A DNA stretch of 64,000 bases from Rhodopseudomonas sp. P2A-2r. Lineage in GTDB: Bacteria > Pseudomonadota > Alphaproteobacteria > Rhizobiales > Xanthobacteraceae. Under the pieces are notes generated by a model. That model was given only the letters and a program-made list of their open reading frames with translations. It was not told where the DNA came from and did no database searches. The position numbers and the translations under genes are program-made. The stretch's first letter is position 1; each line of letters starts with the position of its first letter. Of this stretch, positions 1 through 8,630 are shown piece by piece. The stretch covers positions 2,946,001 through 3,010,000 of the forward strand of contig NZ_CP110389.1 in NCBI RefSeq assembly GCF_026015985.1, read 5' to 3'.

Positions 1-126
1 GTGCCGCGCGGCACCGAACGCCTGCGCATTACCCCGTCGCCGCACCACAGCGACGACGATATCGAGCACCTGGTCCAGGCGCTGGTGGCAATCTGGGCCG
101 AGGTGGGATTGGCCAAGGCGGCGTAA
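1..126 (+). CDS. hemA: 5-aminolevulinate synthase, C-terminal fragment
   Basis: This open frame enters from the left edge and stops at TAA 124-126, so only the last 41 residues are visible. The RGTERLRITPSPHH segment followed by a short amphipathic helix ending in a WAEVGL-like stretch matches the C-terminus of ALA synthases, the PLP enzymes that condense glycine with succinyl-CoA at the first step of tetrapyrrole synthesis in alphaproteobacteria. The catalytic lysine and most of the enzyme lie outside the window, so the call rests on the tail alone. The gene converges on the next one with 16 bases between them. Confidence 0.8.
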   Translation: MPRGTERLRITPSPHHSDDDIEHLVQALVAIWAEVGLAKAA

Positions 127-142
127 GCCGTCATGCTGATCG

Positions 143-865
143 TCAGATCGCTGGCCCCCGCCATTCTTCGAGCAGCGCCTGCGCCAGCGGCTGCTGCGCA
201 TCGGGCAGTCCGCGGTCGCGGGCCGCCTGTTCGAGCGCAGAGGTGGCTTCCAGATGGATGCGGAAATGCGCGGCGTTCTGCGCCACGCCGCCGGCGGATG
301 GGTCGTTGCCGAACACCACCTGCTGGCAGCGCGGCAGCGAGGTCGAGGTGAAGGCGCGGCACGACAGCGGTCGCACCGCGTAGACCGTGCAGCGGTCGTC
401 AGTGCCGAGCAGCGGGCAGCGCAGTCGTAATGCCGCCGGATCGGTGGCGGCGCCGAGCGTCGCTGCCGCCTCGGTCAGCCGGGCTTGCAGCGCCTCGCGC
501 TCCATGGGCGTGAAGGTGGCGTCGATATGCGCCACCATCGACGCGGCGGTGCCGGGCGGCACCTGGACATAGAGATGGCAGCACGGGCTGCAGCCGCTGG
601 CGCAGGCGAGGGCGGGCTGGTTGGGGATGTGGTCGCGGATCGCGGCGCTGGCGGCATCGGCGATGGCCGTGGCCTCTCGGGCGGCGTCGGCCATGGTCGC
701 CGCCTGCGCCAGCGTCACCGCCAGCGCCGATCGCAAATTGGCGAAGATCGCCTCGTAGCGGCCGGACAGGTCGCGCATCAGCGCGCCGACCTCGGCGATG
801 TCGTCGGTGACGAAGGCGATGGCTTGCTGCACGAGCATGGGATCATTCCGGTCTGGCCCCGGCAT
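143..865 (-). CDS. YkgJ-type cysteine-cluster (Zn/Fe-chelating) protein
   Basis: A 240-residue protein. The centre carries two cysteine groups: CASGCSPCCH near residue 90, then CPLLGTDDRCTVYAVRPLSC about 60 residues later. This spacing is typical of the YkgJ/UPF0153 family, thought to bind a metal ion; no reaction is established for the family. The first 80 residues are Ala-rich and helical. No signal peptide is visible, so it is probably cytoplasmic. An in-frame Met ten residues downstream (MLVQQAIAF) is an alternative start. It is transcribed towards hemA and lies downstream of, and in the same direction as, the TetR gene, so the two could be co-transcribed. Confidence 0.75.
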   Translation of the reverse strand: MPGPDRNDPMLVQQAIAFVTDDIAEVGALMRDLSGRYEAIFANLRSALAVTLAQAATMADAAREATAIADAASAAIRDHIPNQPALACASGCSPCCHLYVQVPPGTAASMVAHIDATFTPMEREALQARLTEAAATLGAATDPAALRLRCPLLGTDDRCTVYAVRPLSCRAFTSTSLPRCQQVVFGNDPSAGGVAQNAAHFRIHLEATSALEQAARDRGLPDAQQPLAQALLEEWRGPAI

Positions 866-905
866 ACGCCGCGAGATCGCGCCGGCGCACGGTCGAAATT
901 GGCGC

Positions 906-1545
906 TTAAGCCCGCGCCGCGGCCCGCCCGGTCAAAGCCATCACCGATACCGCGACCACCCGCTCGATGATGCCCTGGACATCGTCGAGGTCGCACAGGC
1001 CCTCCGACAATTTGTCGAGCCGCTCGCTGTCGCGGATGGTCTGGTGGGCCATGGCGAGGGCAAAATGAATGCCCCAGTAGATGTCGACCATGGCGTGGTC
1101 AGGCAGCGAGCGCTGCATCGCTGCGGCGAAGCGGCGGAGATGGCCGATCTCGCGGTTCTTGATCTTGCGGATCGGTGCGATCGACTCGATGGAGGCCCGG
1201 ATCATGAAGCGTGCGGCGTCGGAGCGCTGCTTGTCCGGCCCGAGGCAGCCGCGCAAGGTGGGGCCGACCAGGGCCCGCAGCACCGCGTCGACGGGCGCGC
1301 GACCGCCGCCTGCTTCCTCGGCTGCCTTCAGCAGGTTGAAGCGTTCGCGGTTGGTGACCAGGCTGCGGCTGACGAACAGTTCGGCGATCAATTCGTCCTT
1401 GCTGCCGAAATGATAGTTCACCGCGGCGAGGTTGACGTCGGCGGCGGCGACGATGTCGCGCAGAGTCACGTCGGCGAGATCCGCGTTCGGCATAGAGCCG
1501 CTCCGCCGCTGTCAGGATCGCCTGTCTGGTGTGGTCTGCCGCCAA
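906..1545 (-). CDS. TetR/AcrR family transcriptional regulator, frameshifted in this sequence
   Basis: Two overlapping minus-strand frames make one regulator. The first (TTG start at 1545) gives the first HTH helix, ending LTAAERLYAERG; the second gives ADVTLRDIVAAADVN and the recognition helix VNYHFGSKDEL. They join if one base is removed from GAGATC at 1476-1481 (plus strand), giving AERG-L-ADVTLRD and a protein of about 212 residues, normal for the family. The C-terminal part is the variable ligand domain. It is divergent from the acyl-CoA dehydrogenase gene, the usual arrangement for a repressor of fatty-acyl catabolism, so it probably controls that gene and itself. The frameshift is more likely a sequence error than inactivation. 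Confidence 0.8.
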
Positions 1546-1869
1546 GGTTTTCGCCAGTCTGCTGTCTCAGGGTCAGATCTTACTTGCTTCACCTCTCCCC
1601 GCACAGCGAAGCGAAGCTTCGCGCGGCGGGGAGAGGGAACGGCTAGCCGTCTTGCAATTCAAACAGTTGTATGAAACTATCGTTTGACGGTGGGGAATTG
1701 TCAATGTGCCGTTCCGCGGCGCGGACATTTCCCGCAAGCACATGACCTGCGATCGCCGCAGCTGCGAGATGGATGACGCGCGACAACGCCCAAAAAATTC
1801 CCTTGCGGATGATGATCGGCAGGGAGACAGTGCCGCCAAAATCTTTCCCAAGAAAATGAGGAACGCTCC
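1546..1869. promoter_or_regulatory. Divergent intergenic control region between the TetR and ACAD genes
   Basis: This 324-base gap holds a palindromic repeat (1592-1636) near the TetR side and, further on, a loose dyad with CAAAC at 1660-1664 and GTTTG at 1682-1686 around GTATGAAACTATC. The dyad is a reasonable but weak candidate for the TetR operator. No convincing -35/-10 pair stands out. The stretch just before the ACAD start contains GAGGAACG, a possible ribosome binding site. Confidence 0.35.
1592..1636. repeat. Palindromic REP-like element (CCTCTCCCCGC type)
   Basis: CCTCTCCCCGC at 1592-1602 pairs perfectly with GCGGGGAGAGG at 1626-1636. The loop contains its own palindrome, GCGAAGCTTCGC, at 1611-1622. 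Elements of this shape are scattered through Bradyrhizobium-like genomes. It could fold in either strand and end transcripts running towards TetR, but there is no T tract. Confidence 0.6.
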
Positions 1870-3108
1870 ATGGACTTCAACATGTCTGACCGCCAGCGCG
1901 AATGGCTCGATCGCGTGTCGTCCTTCATGGACAAGCACGTGCGCCCCGCCGTTCCCATCTATCGGCAGCAGGACGAGGCGGGTGAACGCTGGAAGGTGAT
2001 CCCGATCGTCGAGGAACTGAAGGCCAAGGCCAAGGCCGAGGGCCTGTGGAACATGTTCATGCCGCCGTCGTCCCATGAGGACGAGGAGTTTCACGGCGCC
2101 GGTCTCAGCAATCTCGAATACGCGCTGCTGGCCGAGCAGATGGGCCACATCGGCTGGGCCTCGGAAGTGTTCAACTGCTCCGCGCCCGACACCGGCAACA
2201 TGGAAGTGTTCATGCGCTACGGCTCGAAAGAGCACAAGCAGAAGTGGCTGAAGCCGCTGATGAACGGCGAGATCCGCTCGGCCTTCCTGATGACCGAGCC
2301 GGATGTTGCGTCGTCGGACGCCACCAACATCGAGACCTCGATCGTGCGCGACGGCGACGAATACGTCATCAACGGCACCAAGTGGTGGTCGTCGGGCATG
2401 GGCGATCCGCGCTGCAAGATCATGATCGTGATGGGCAAGACCGATCCGTCGGCGCCCAAGCATCAGCAGCAGTCGCAGATCCTGGTGCCATCGGACGCCA
2501 AGGGCGTCATCATCGAAAAGCTGCTGCCGGTGTTCGGCTTCGACGACGCGCCGCATGGCCATGCGCGGGTCAAGCTGGACAATGTCCGCGTGCCCGCCAG
2601 CAACATCCTGCTCGGCGAAGGCCGCGGCTTTGAGATCGCCCAGGGCCGTCTCGGTCCGGGCCGTATCCATCACTGCATGCGCACCATCGGCAAGGCCGAG
2701 GAAGCGCTGGAGAAGATGGTGCGCCGGCTGTCGTCGCGCACTGCGTTCGGCAAGAAGATCATCGAATATTCGATCTGGGAGCAGCGCATCGCCGAGGCCC
2801 GCACCGACATCGAGATGAACCGTCTGCTGTGCCTCAAGGCCGCCGACATGATGGACAAGGTCGGCAACAAGACTGCCCAGCTTGAGATCGCCATGATCAA
2901 GGTGTCCGGCCCGAACATGGCGCTGAAGATCATCGACAATGCGATCCAGGCCTATGGCGCTGCCGGCGTCTCCGACGATGCCGGTCTCGCCCGCGACTAC
3001 GCCTCCATGCGCACCATGCGTCTGGCCGACGGTCCGGACGAGGTTCACAACCGCGCCATTGCGCGGCTCGAGCTTCGCAAGTATGCCAATGCGCCTGTGA
3101 AGCATTGA
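1870..3108 (+). CDS. Acyl-CoA dehydrogenase, ACAD10/ACAD11 type
   Basis: A 412-residue FAD enzyme of the acyl-CoA dehydrogenase fold. [16 protein letters not shown] near residue 140 is the FAD/substrate loop, and the C-terminal block YGAAGVSDD followed by [10 protein letters not shown] is the signature of the ACAD10/11 branch. In that branch (mammalian ACAD11 and Pseudomonas LvaC) a partner kinase phosphorylates a hydroxyacyl-CoA and the dehydrogenase-fold protein handles the phosphorylated intermediate. The next gene, 13 bases downstream, is an APH-type kinase, the domain fused to ACAD in eukaryotic ACAD10/11. The substrate is unknown; a 4- or 3-hydroxyacyl-CoA is an inference. The ATG at 1870 follows GAGGAACGCTCC. 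Confidence 0.9.
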   Translation: MDFNMSDRQREWLDRVSSFMDKHVRPAVPIYRQQDEAGERWKVIPIVEELKAKAKAEGLWNMFMPPSSHEDEEFHGAGLSNLEYALLAEQMGHIGWASEVFNCSAPDTGNMEVFMRYGSKEHKQKWLKPLMNGEIRSAFLMTEPDVASSDATNIETSIVRDGDEYVINGTKWWSSGMGDPRCKIMIVMGKTDPSAPKHQQQSQILVPSDAKGVIIEKLLPVFGFDDAPHGHARVKLDNVRVPASNILLGEGRGFEIAQGRLGPGRIHHCMRTIGKAEEALEKMVRRLSSRTAFGKKIIEYSIWEQRIAEARTDIEMNRLLCLKAADMMDKVGNKTAQLEIAMIKVSGPNMALKIIDNAIQAYGAAGVSDDAGLARDYASMRTMRLADGPDEVHNRAIARLELRKYANAPVKH

Positions 3109-3121
3109 TCGAGGGTGCAGC

Positions 3122-4184
3122 GTGACTGACGGCGTGCGCAAGGACGACGAATTCTCCGGCACCAGGCCGGTCGAGGAGCGTCATCGGATCGATGAGATCC
3201 GCCTCGAAGGCTGGATGGCGGAGAACGTCGAGGGTTATGCGGGGCCGCTGACCGTCCTGCAGTTCAAGGGCGGGCAGTCGAGATCCGACCTATCGCCTGA
3301 ACACGCCCGGTCGGTCCTACGTGATGCGCCGAAAACCGTTCGGCAAGCTGCTGCCCTCCGCCCACGCCGTCGATCGCGAATTCAAGGTGATCGCGGCGCT
3401 GGGCAAGCAGGGCTTTCCGGTCGCCCGGGCCTACGCGCTGTGCATGGACGACAGCGTGATCGGCTCGGCGTTCTACATCATGTCGATGGAAGACGGCCGG
3501 ATCTTCTGGGATCCGGCGCTGCCGCAGCTTGCGAAGGAAGAGCGGCGGCCGATCTTCACCAGCAAGATCGAGACGCTGGCGAAGCTGCACATGTACGATC
3601 CAGTGGCCATCGGCCTCGGCGATTTCGGCAAGCCCGGCAATTATTTTGCCAGGCAGGTCGATCGCTGGACCAAGCAGTACCGCGCCTCGGAAACCCAGAC
3701 GATTCCGGAAATGGACCGGCTGATCGAATGGCTGCCGACCACGGTGCCGGCGCAGGAGCGGGTGTCGGTGGTGCACGGCGACTATCGCATCGACAACATG
3801 GTGTTCCATGCCACCGAGCCGCGCGTGCAGGCGGTGCTCGACTGGGAGCTGTCGACATTGGGCGATCCGATGGCCGACTTCACCTATCTGCTGATGCAGT
3901 GGACCATGCCGGGCCTCGCCGGGCTGGATTTCGCCGCGCTCAACATTCCCACCATGGAGGAGGCCGCGCAGATCTATTGCAAGGCCACCGGCCGCGACAG
4001 CGTGCCGGATCTCAACTGGTACTATTGCTACAACCTGTTCCGGCTGACCGGCATTCTGCAGGGCATCGCCGGCCGCGTCCGCGACGGCACGGCGTCATCC
4101 GCCAAGGCTATGGAATCCGCCAAGCGCACCGTGCCGCTGGCCAAAGCCGCCTGGGACTATGCGCAGAAGGCCGGCGCCAAATAA
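3122..4184 (+). CDS. APH-family phosphotransferase (ACAD11-type kinase), frameshifted in this sequence
   Basis: The GTG start at 3122 gives an N-terminal segment ending LTVLQFKGGQS. The rest of the kinase is in another frame (PTYRLNTPGRSYVMRRKPFG onward). The join is at GAGATC 3280-3285: dropping one A yields FKGGQSSPTYRLN, which fits the family motif, and a 353-residue protein. The catalytic loop is VHGDYRIDN and the metal-binding segment is VLDWELSTLGDP. Family members phosphorylate small hydroxyl substrates; adjacency to an ACAD11-type dehydrogenase suggests the hydroxyacyl-CoA kinase of that pathway. An antibiotic-modifying role is unlikely. A strong terminator follows. Confidence 0.85.
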
Positions 4185-4219
4185 TCCGAATAAAATCAAG
4201 AAAAGTAACGATCGACTGA

Positions 4220-4250
4220 AAAGGCGTCTCCGCAAGGTGGCGCCTTTTTG
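4220..4250 (+). terminator. Intrinsic terminator after the ACAD-kinase operon
   Basis: AAAGGCG at 4220-4226 pairs with CGCCTTT at 4241-4247, and the 3' arm runs into TTTTTG. It lies 36 bases after the kinase stop codon. Confidence 0.8.
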
Positions 4251-4645
4251 TTGCGTTCGCTCGATGCATGGCGCGCGCTGTGCTCCACGTTTCCCGGGCG
4301 CGCTGCAGCACAGGCGATGCGTAGCATCGCCGGCAGTGCTGCTGCGCAGACCCGGGATCCAGCTTTCTTGGTCGACAAGCTGGGCCCGGATCTGCGGCGC
4401 ACCACGCCGCGCAAGCGCGGCGCGCTGCACCGCGTCCGGGGCACGCGAGCCCCGGCGCCGCCGTATCCGGAGGAGGGCAACCATATTGCAGCAGCACCTA
4501 CGATAGCGCCGATGCCGGAGCCATTGTTATGCGTTGTCTTATTTGTTGACCGGCAGCTTTGCCGGCGTTGCTGGCGGCGCGACGCAATCGAGAGTAGAAA
4601 TCGACGGCGCGAATGGGGACGTCGTGCGGGCAGGGGCTTTGAGAC
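4251..4645. repeat. Gene-free stretch holding a dispersed palindromic repeat
   Basis: No convincing gene was found. A large imperfect palindrome spans 4293-4356: CCCGGG at both ends, GCTGCAGCAC opposite CAGTGCTGC, and a central CGATGC/GCATCG pair. Further short hairpins follow (CCGCGC/GCGCGG near 4400; GGGGC/GCCCC near 4440). The translated pattern RVCAAALPAMLRIACAAARPG on the minus strand resembles many spurious hypothetical proteins in Bradyrhizobium genomes, which supports a dispersed repeat family. The last 100 bases are the leader of the MFS gene. Confidence 0.6.
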
Positions 4646-5847
4646 ATGAACCAGTCGCAGCCGGTCGACGAGAGCTCCCTGCGCTACGCCGGGTGGCGGA
4701 TCGTCGCCGCGTTGTTCCTGGTCGAACTCGCGATGTTCGGTTTCGGTCTCTATGGCCAGGGCATCTATGTCACAGAGCTTCGTCGGCTCAACGACTGGTC
4801 GACCGCGCGGGTGGCGAGCGGCGCCACGCTCTGTCTGTTGCTGGGATCGCTGTTCTCCGTGTTCGTCAGCGACCTGCTGCGCTGGTTCGGGCCGCGCCGA
4901 TTGGTGCTGGCAGGGATTGCGGCGCTGGCGGCGGGCCTGGCCTTGCTGGCATCGGCCGCATCGGTGGTGCAACTCTATGCGGGCTTTGCCATGCTTGCTT
5001 TGGCCTGGGTCGGCCTCGGCACCGTGACTGCGGCGGCGATTGTCGGCGCGTGGTTCGAGCACAAACGGGGCCTGGCCATCAGCCTGACATTCACCGGCGC
5101 GACATGCAGCGGCATCGTGCTTGCGCCGGGGCTGGTGTGGCTGGTCGGAACGTTGGGATTTCGCGACGCGCTGTGGCTTGCGGCGTCGTTGGCGGTCAGC
5201 GTGCTGGTGCCGATTGTGGCCATCGTCATCAGATTGCCACTGCCGATCGATCGCTCGGTTGCAATGGCTCCACAGCCCACTGCGGTGGCGTCCCGGCTGT
5301 CATTACTGCGCGATGCCAGATTCTGGTCGCTCACCGCGCCGTTCGCGCTGGCGCTGCTGGTCCAGGTGGCGTTCATCGTGCACCAGATCGCGATCCTGAC
5401 GCCTCTGATCGGCTTCCAGCGGCCGGCGGCGCGGTGGCGCTGACGACATTCATGGCGCTCGGCGGCCGCATCGGTCTCGGCCTGTTTGTCGATCGCCTCG
5501 ATCCGCGGCGCACGGCCGCGGTGTCGATCCTCAGCCAGGCGGTGGCGCTGGCGGTGATCGGACACTCGGTCGATCCGCGGGCGCTGCTGCCGGCCTGTGC
5601 GGTGTTCGGCTTCTCGATCGGCAATCTGATCACCCTGCCGGCGCTGGTGGTGCAGCGCGAATTCCCGAGCGGCGCGTTCGGCATTGTGCTCGGGCTATCC
5701 ATGGGCATCAGCGGTGTCGTCAACGCCTGCGGGCCTGCAGCGATGGGCCTGCTGCGCGACCTGAGCGGTGGCTATGCGCTGCCGTTGTCGGTCGGCATAG
5801 CCATTCAGCTCGCTGCGGCAGGCGCGGTCCTGATCAAGCCGCCGTGA
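4646..5847 (+). CDS. MFS transporter, frameshifted in this sequence
   Basis: A hydrophobic protein of about 400 residues once two frames are joined. The first half (MNQSQPVDESS to QIAILTPLIGFQ) has six or seven membrane segments and the loop YGQGIYVTELRRLNDWSTA; the second half (AGGAVALTTFMALGGRIGLG onward) supplies the remaining helices. The frames meet near 5418-5424 (CAGCGGCCGG), where one missing G would restore FQRAGGAVAL. The architecture is that of oxalate/formate-antiporter-like MFS carriers; the substrate cannot be read from sequence. The break is probably an error because both halves are fully conserved in character. A GGGG stretch before the ATG is a possible ribosome site. Confidence 0.75.
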
Positions 5848-5929
5848 TGGCGCGGCGCGAAAACTGTCGCAGCGGCAAACCCGCCGCTGCGCCCATTGTG
5901 TTGCGCGCCCGGGTGTTTCATGAAGCAGG

Positions 5930-6892
5930 TTGCACGGTGATCGATCCGCCGTATTCGCCGCATTCAATCATCTTCGGACACTCCTCTTGCCGTTCTCTCC
6001 CAATCTGAGTGGAAGCCTGCTGATGGCGCTCGCCATGGCCAGCTTCAGCGTCACCGACGCACTTACTAAATTCTTGACCTTGCAGATGAATTTCGGGGAG
6101 GTGATGCTGCTCCGCGGCCTGTTTGCGGGGGTCCTGATTGGCCTGCTCGTCCTGCATCGACGCGCCCTGCGGCCGCTGCGCGTCGTGGTCGTGGCGCCGG
6201 TGCTGATGCGCATCGGCGGGGAGATCGGCGGCACCATCCTGTTCCTGGCGGCGATCACCAACCTGCCGCTGGCCAATGTGTCGGCCATCATCCAGGCCCA
6301 GCCGCTGGCCGTCACCCTGGCCGCCGTGTTGATCCTCGGCGAGCGGGTCGGGTGGCGGCGTTGGCTGGCGATCGCGGCGGGCTTTGCCGGGGTGCTGATC
6401 ATCGTGCGACCGGGCGTCGACGGCTTCAACCAGTATGCCGTGCTGGCGCTCATCTCGGTGGCGTTCTATGCCCTGCGCGATCTCGCTACCAAGCAAATTC
6501 CGGCGGAGATCCCGGCGCTGCTGGTCACGCTTCTCACCACCGTCGCGATCGCGATGGTCGGTGCCGTGGTGATGGTGCCGCTCGGCGGCTGGGTGACGCC
6601 ATCCGGTTCTGCGCTTGGGCTGCTGGCGGTTGCCGCCGTGCTGATGCTGGTCGGCTATCAATGCATCATCCTGGCGCTGCGGGCCGGCGATATTTCGGCG
6701 GTGGCGCCGTTCCGCTACACGCAACTGCTGTGGGCGATGCTGTTTGGCTATCTCGTGTTCGGCGATTCGCCCGACGGCGCCATGGTGCTCGGTTCGAGCG
6801 TGATCGTGCTGTCGGGCATTTATGCCTTCCACCGCGAGCGCGTGCGCAACCGGCCGCTGGCCAGCACCGCCTCGGCTCAGGACGCGCTGTAA
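5930..6892 (+). CDS. EamA/DMT-family inner-membrane transporter
   Basis: A 320-residue protein with ten predicted hydrophobic helices in two repeated halves of the EamA type. The first begins around LLMALAMASFSVTDALTKF and the second around YAVLALISVAFYALRDLATK. The helix pair ending AVTLAAVLILGE, with the conserved Glu after the helix, is characteristic. Such proteins export metabolites; the substrate is unknown. The start is uncertain: TTG at 5930 follows AAGCAGG closely, but the first helix begins about 30 residues later, so an internal start at 6023 is possible. Confidence 0.75.
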   Translation: MHGDRSAVFAAFNHLRTLLLPFSPNLSGSLLMALAMASFSVTDALTKFLTLQMNFGEVMLLRGLFAGVLIGLLVLHRRALRPLRVVVVAPVLMRIGGEIGGTILFLAAITNLPLANVSAIIQAQPLAVTLAAVLILGERVGWRRWLAIAAGFAGVLIIVRPGVDGFNQYAVLALISVAFYALRDLATKQIPAEIPALLVTLLTTVAIAMVGAVVMVPLGGWVTPSGSALGLLAVAAVLMLVGYQCIILALRAGDISAVAPFRYTQLLWAMLFGYLVFGDSPDGAMVLGSSVIVLSGIYAFHRERVRNRPLASTASAQDAL

Positions 6893-6893
6893 G

Positions 6894-6920
6894 CTCACCC
6901 GCCCCGAAGGGGAGGGTGAG
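6894..6920. terminator. Bidirectional terminator-like hairpin between convergent genes
   Basis: CTCACC at 6894-6899 pairs with GGTGAG at 6915-6920, with an inner CCCC/GGGG stem and a GAA loop. It lies exactly between the EamA gene and the convergent SDR gene. There is no T tract, so termination strength is uncertain. Confidence 0.5.
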
Positions 6921-6925
6921 ACGGA

Positions 6926-7711
6926 TCAGATCGGCTTGCCCGCATAGGGCATCGATGCCGTCAGCCCGCCATCGACCGGGATCGCCTGGCCGTTGACATA
7001 GGACGCGTCGTCGCTGGCCAGGAACAGTCCCATCGCCGCCAGCTCATGCGGCTGACCGGCGCGCTTCAGCGGGTTGAGCTGGCCGATCTTGCCCTCGGTG
7101 CCGCGGTCCTTGGCGTTGTCGAAGATCGGCTTGGTCATGCCGGTTTCGATCAGGCCGGGACACACCGCATTGATGCGCACGCCGGTGCCGGAGAGCGAAT
7201 AGGCGGTGGTCTGCACCAGGCTGATGACGCCGGCCTTGCTCGCCGCATAGGGATGGCCCGAGGCGCCGGACTTCAGGCCGGCCACCGACGCGGTGCAGAC
7301 GATCGAACCGTATTTCTGCCCGATCATGTGTGGCATCGAATGCTTGATCGCCAGGAAGGGGCCGATCAGGTTGATGCGCAGGATCTCCTGCCATTGTTCC
7401 ACCGTCTGGTCGAGCAACGGCACAAGGCCACCGGAGATGCCGGCATTGGCCCAGATGGCGTCGAGCCGGCCGTGTCTGGACACCGCGAGATCGATGAAGC
7501 CTTTCACGTCGGCTTCGGAACCTGCATCGGCGGTGACCGCTTCCGCGATGCCGCCGGCCTTGCGCACCATGTCGACGGTCTCATGGGTCGCCTCGGAACG
7601 GTCCACCGCGATCAGTCTTGCGCCTTCCTTGCAAAACATCAGCGCGGCGGCGCGGCCGATGCCGCTGCCGGCGCCGGTGATGACGACGGATTTGCCTGCG
7701 AGACGGCCCAT
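6926..7711 (-). CDS. SDR-family NAD(P)-dependent oxidoreductase
   Basis: A 261-residue classical short-chain dehydrogenase. The cofactor motif TGAGSGIG is at residues 12-19, ANAG marks the central strand, and the catalytic Ser and YAASK (Tyr and Lys) are in order. Asp in VDRS after the second strand suggests preference for NAD. The C-terminal VNGQAIPVDGG is standard. The ATG at 7711 was chosen because the frame then starts directly with MGRLAGKSVVITG. It sits convergent to the EamA gene and divergent from the phosphatase. It may oxidise a hydroxyacyl-CoA in the same route as the ACAD/kinase pair, which is inference from position. Confidence 0.85.
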   Translation of the reverse strand: MGRLAGKSVVITGAGSGIGRAAALMFCKEGARLIAVDRSEATHETVDMVRKAGGIAEAVTADAGSEADVKGFIDLAVSRHGRLDAIWANAGISGGLVPLLDQTVEQWQEILRINLIGPFLAIKHSMPHMIGQKYGSIVCTASVAGLKSGASGHPYAASKAGVISLVQTTAYSLSGTGVRINAVCPGLIETGMTKPIFDNAKDRGTEGKIGQLNPLKRAGQPHELAAMGLFLASDDASYVNGQAIPVDGGLTASMPYAGKPI

Positions 7712-7846
7712 GGTGTTCTCCCGTTGCTTTTTGTGAGCGGCTTGCCGCCAGATGGAATTCGTTCGTTGTGGTGCGCATGTGAAGGCGCTTGAGGGGATGT
7801 GCGCTCTGACGTACCAGTGATGAAACACTATTGAAGGGTGATCGCG

Positions 7847-8584
7847 ATGTCCAACGACGCCAAGCCATTCGTTGCGCAACATACCGTGCCGGCAGGAGTC
7901 GTCGCGACGCGTTGGTGGTGGGTGCGCCACGCGCCGGTGCGCAACGATGGCGGCAACATCTACGGCCAGAAGGACATGGACTGCGACTGCAGCGATCGCG
8001 TGGTGTTCGACGCGGTCGGCAAGATCCTGCCGCGCAACGCGGTATGGTTCGCCAGCAACCTGAAGCGCACGCACCAGACCGCCGACGCGATCTGGGCGGC
8101 GGGGTTTCCCCGGCCCGATGTCATGCTGCATGAACCCGATCTCGCCGAACAGCATCTCGGCGACTGGCAGGGCATGAACCGCGCGCAGTTCTTTGCGTCC
8201 AGACCGATCGCGGTGGGCAGCTACTGGTTCGCCCCGATCGACGATCCCGCGCCGAACGGCGAGAGTTTCATGGATCTCTACAACCGGGTGTGCCGCGCCA
8301 TCGACCGCATCAACGTCACCCATGCGGGCCGGGACGTCATCGCCGTCGCCCATGGCGGCACCATCAAGGCGGCGATCGGTCTCGCGCTCAGCAACCAGCC
8401 GGATCGCGGGCTGGCCTTCACCATCGACAATTGCTCGGTGACCCGGCTCGACCATCTCGCCAGCGACGGCCATTCCGGCTGGCGCATTCCCATGGTCAAC
8501 CAGCAGCCATGGATCGCCAGCCCCGAACACGCCGCGATGCATCAGCCGGCCGGTCCGGAAGTGACGCCGACGAAACTTGCCTGA
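7847..8584 (+). CDS. Histidine phosphatase family (phosphoglycerate-mutase-like) protein
   Basis: A 245-residue protein with the histidine phosphatase landmarks: WWVRHAPV supplies the catalytic RH pair, SNLKRTHQTA the second Arg, an acid near LAEQHLGDW, and VAHGGT the second His. Members remove phosphate from sugars, nucleotides or cofactors. The ATG at 7847 follows GAAGGG by eight bases; a GTG three codons upstream overlaps that site and is less likely. The following SDR starts 46 bases later in the same direction, so an operon is likely. A phosphatase next to a hydroxyacyl kinase and dehydrogenase could act on a phosphorylated intermediate, but this is untested. Confidence 0.85.
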   Translation: MSNDAKPFVAQHTVPAGVVATRWWWVRHAPVRNDGGNIYGQKDMDCDCSDRVVFDAVGKILPRNAVWFASNLKRTHQTADAIWAAGFPRPDVMLHEPDLAEQHLGDWQGMNRAQFFASRPIAVGSYWFAPIDDPAPNGESFMDLYNRVCRAIDRINVTHAGRDVIAVAHGGTIKAAIGLALSNQPDRGLAFTIDNCSVTRLDHLASDGHSGWRIPMVNQQPWIASPEHAAMHQPAGPEVTPTKLA

Positions 8585-8630
8585 TCCAACAACAAAGCCG
8601 GCACAGACCGGACAACACGGGAGACGATTC

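Noticed and set aside
3122..4184. Aminoglycoside phosphotransferase for resistance
   Set aside because: The APH fold is shared by many kinases; the ACAD11-type neighbour explains it better.
4196..5062. A 288-codon minus-strand frame ahead of and inside the MFS gene
   Set aside because: It crosses a terminator and a palindromic repeat and is antisense to transporter helices; it has no domain.
906..5847. Calling TetR, APH kinase and MFS genes pseudogenes
   Set aside because: Each has a single one-base lesion with all motifs preserved on both sides, and the same lesion types occur in essential genes.
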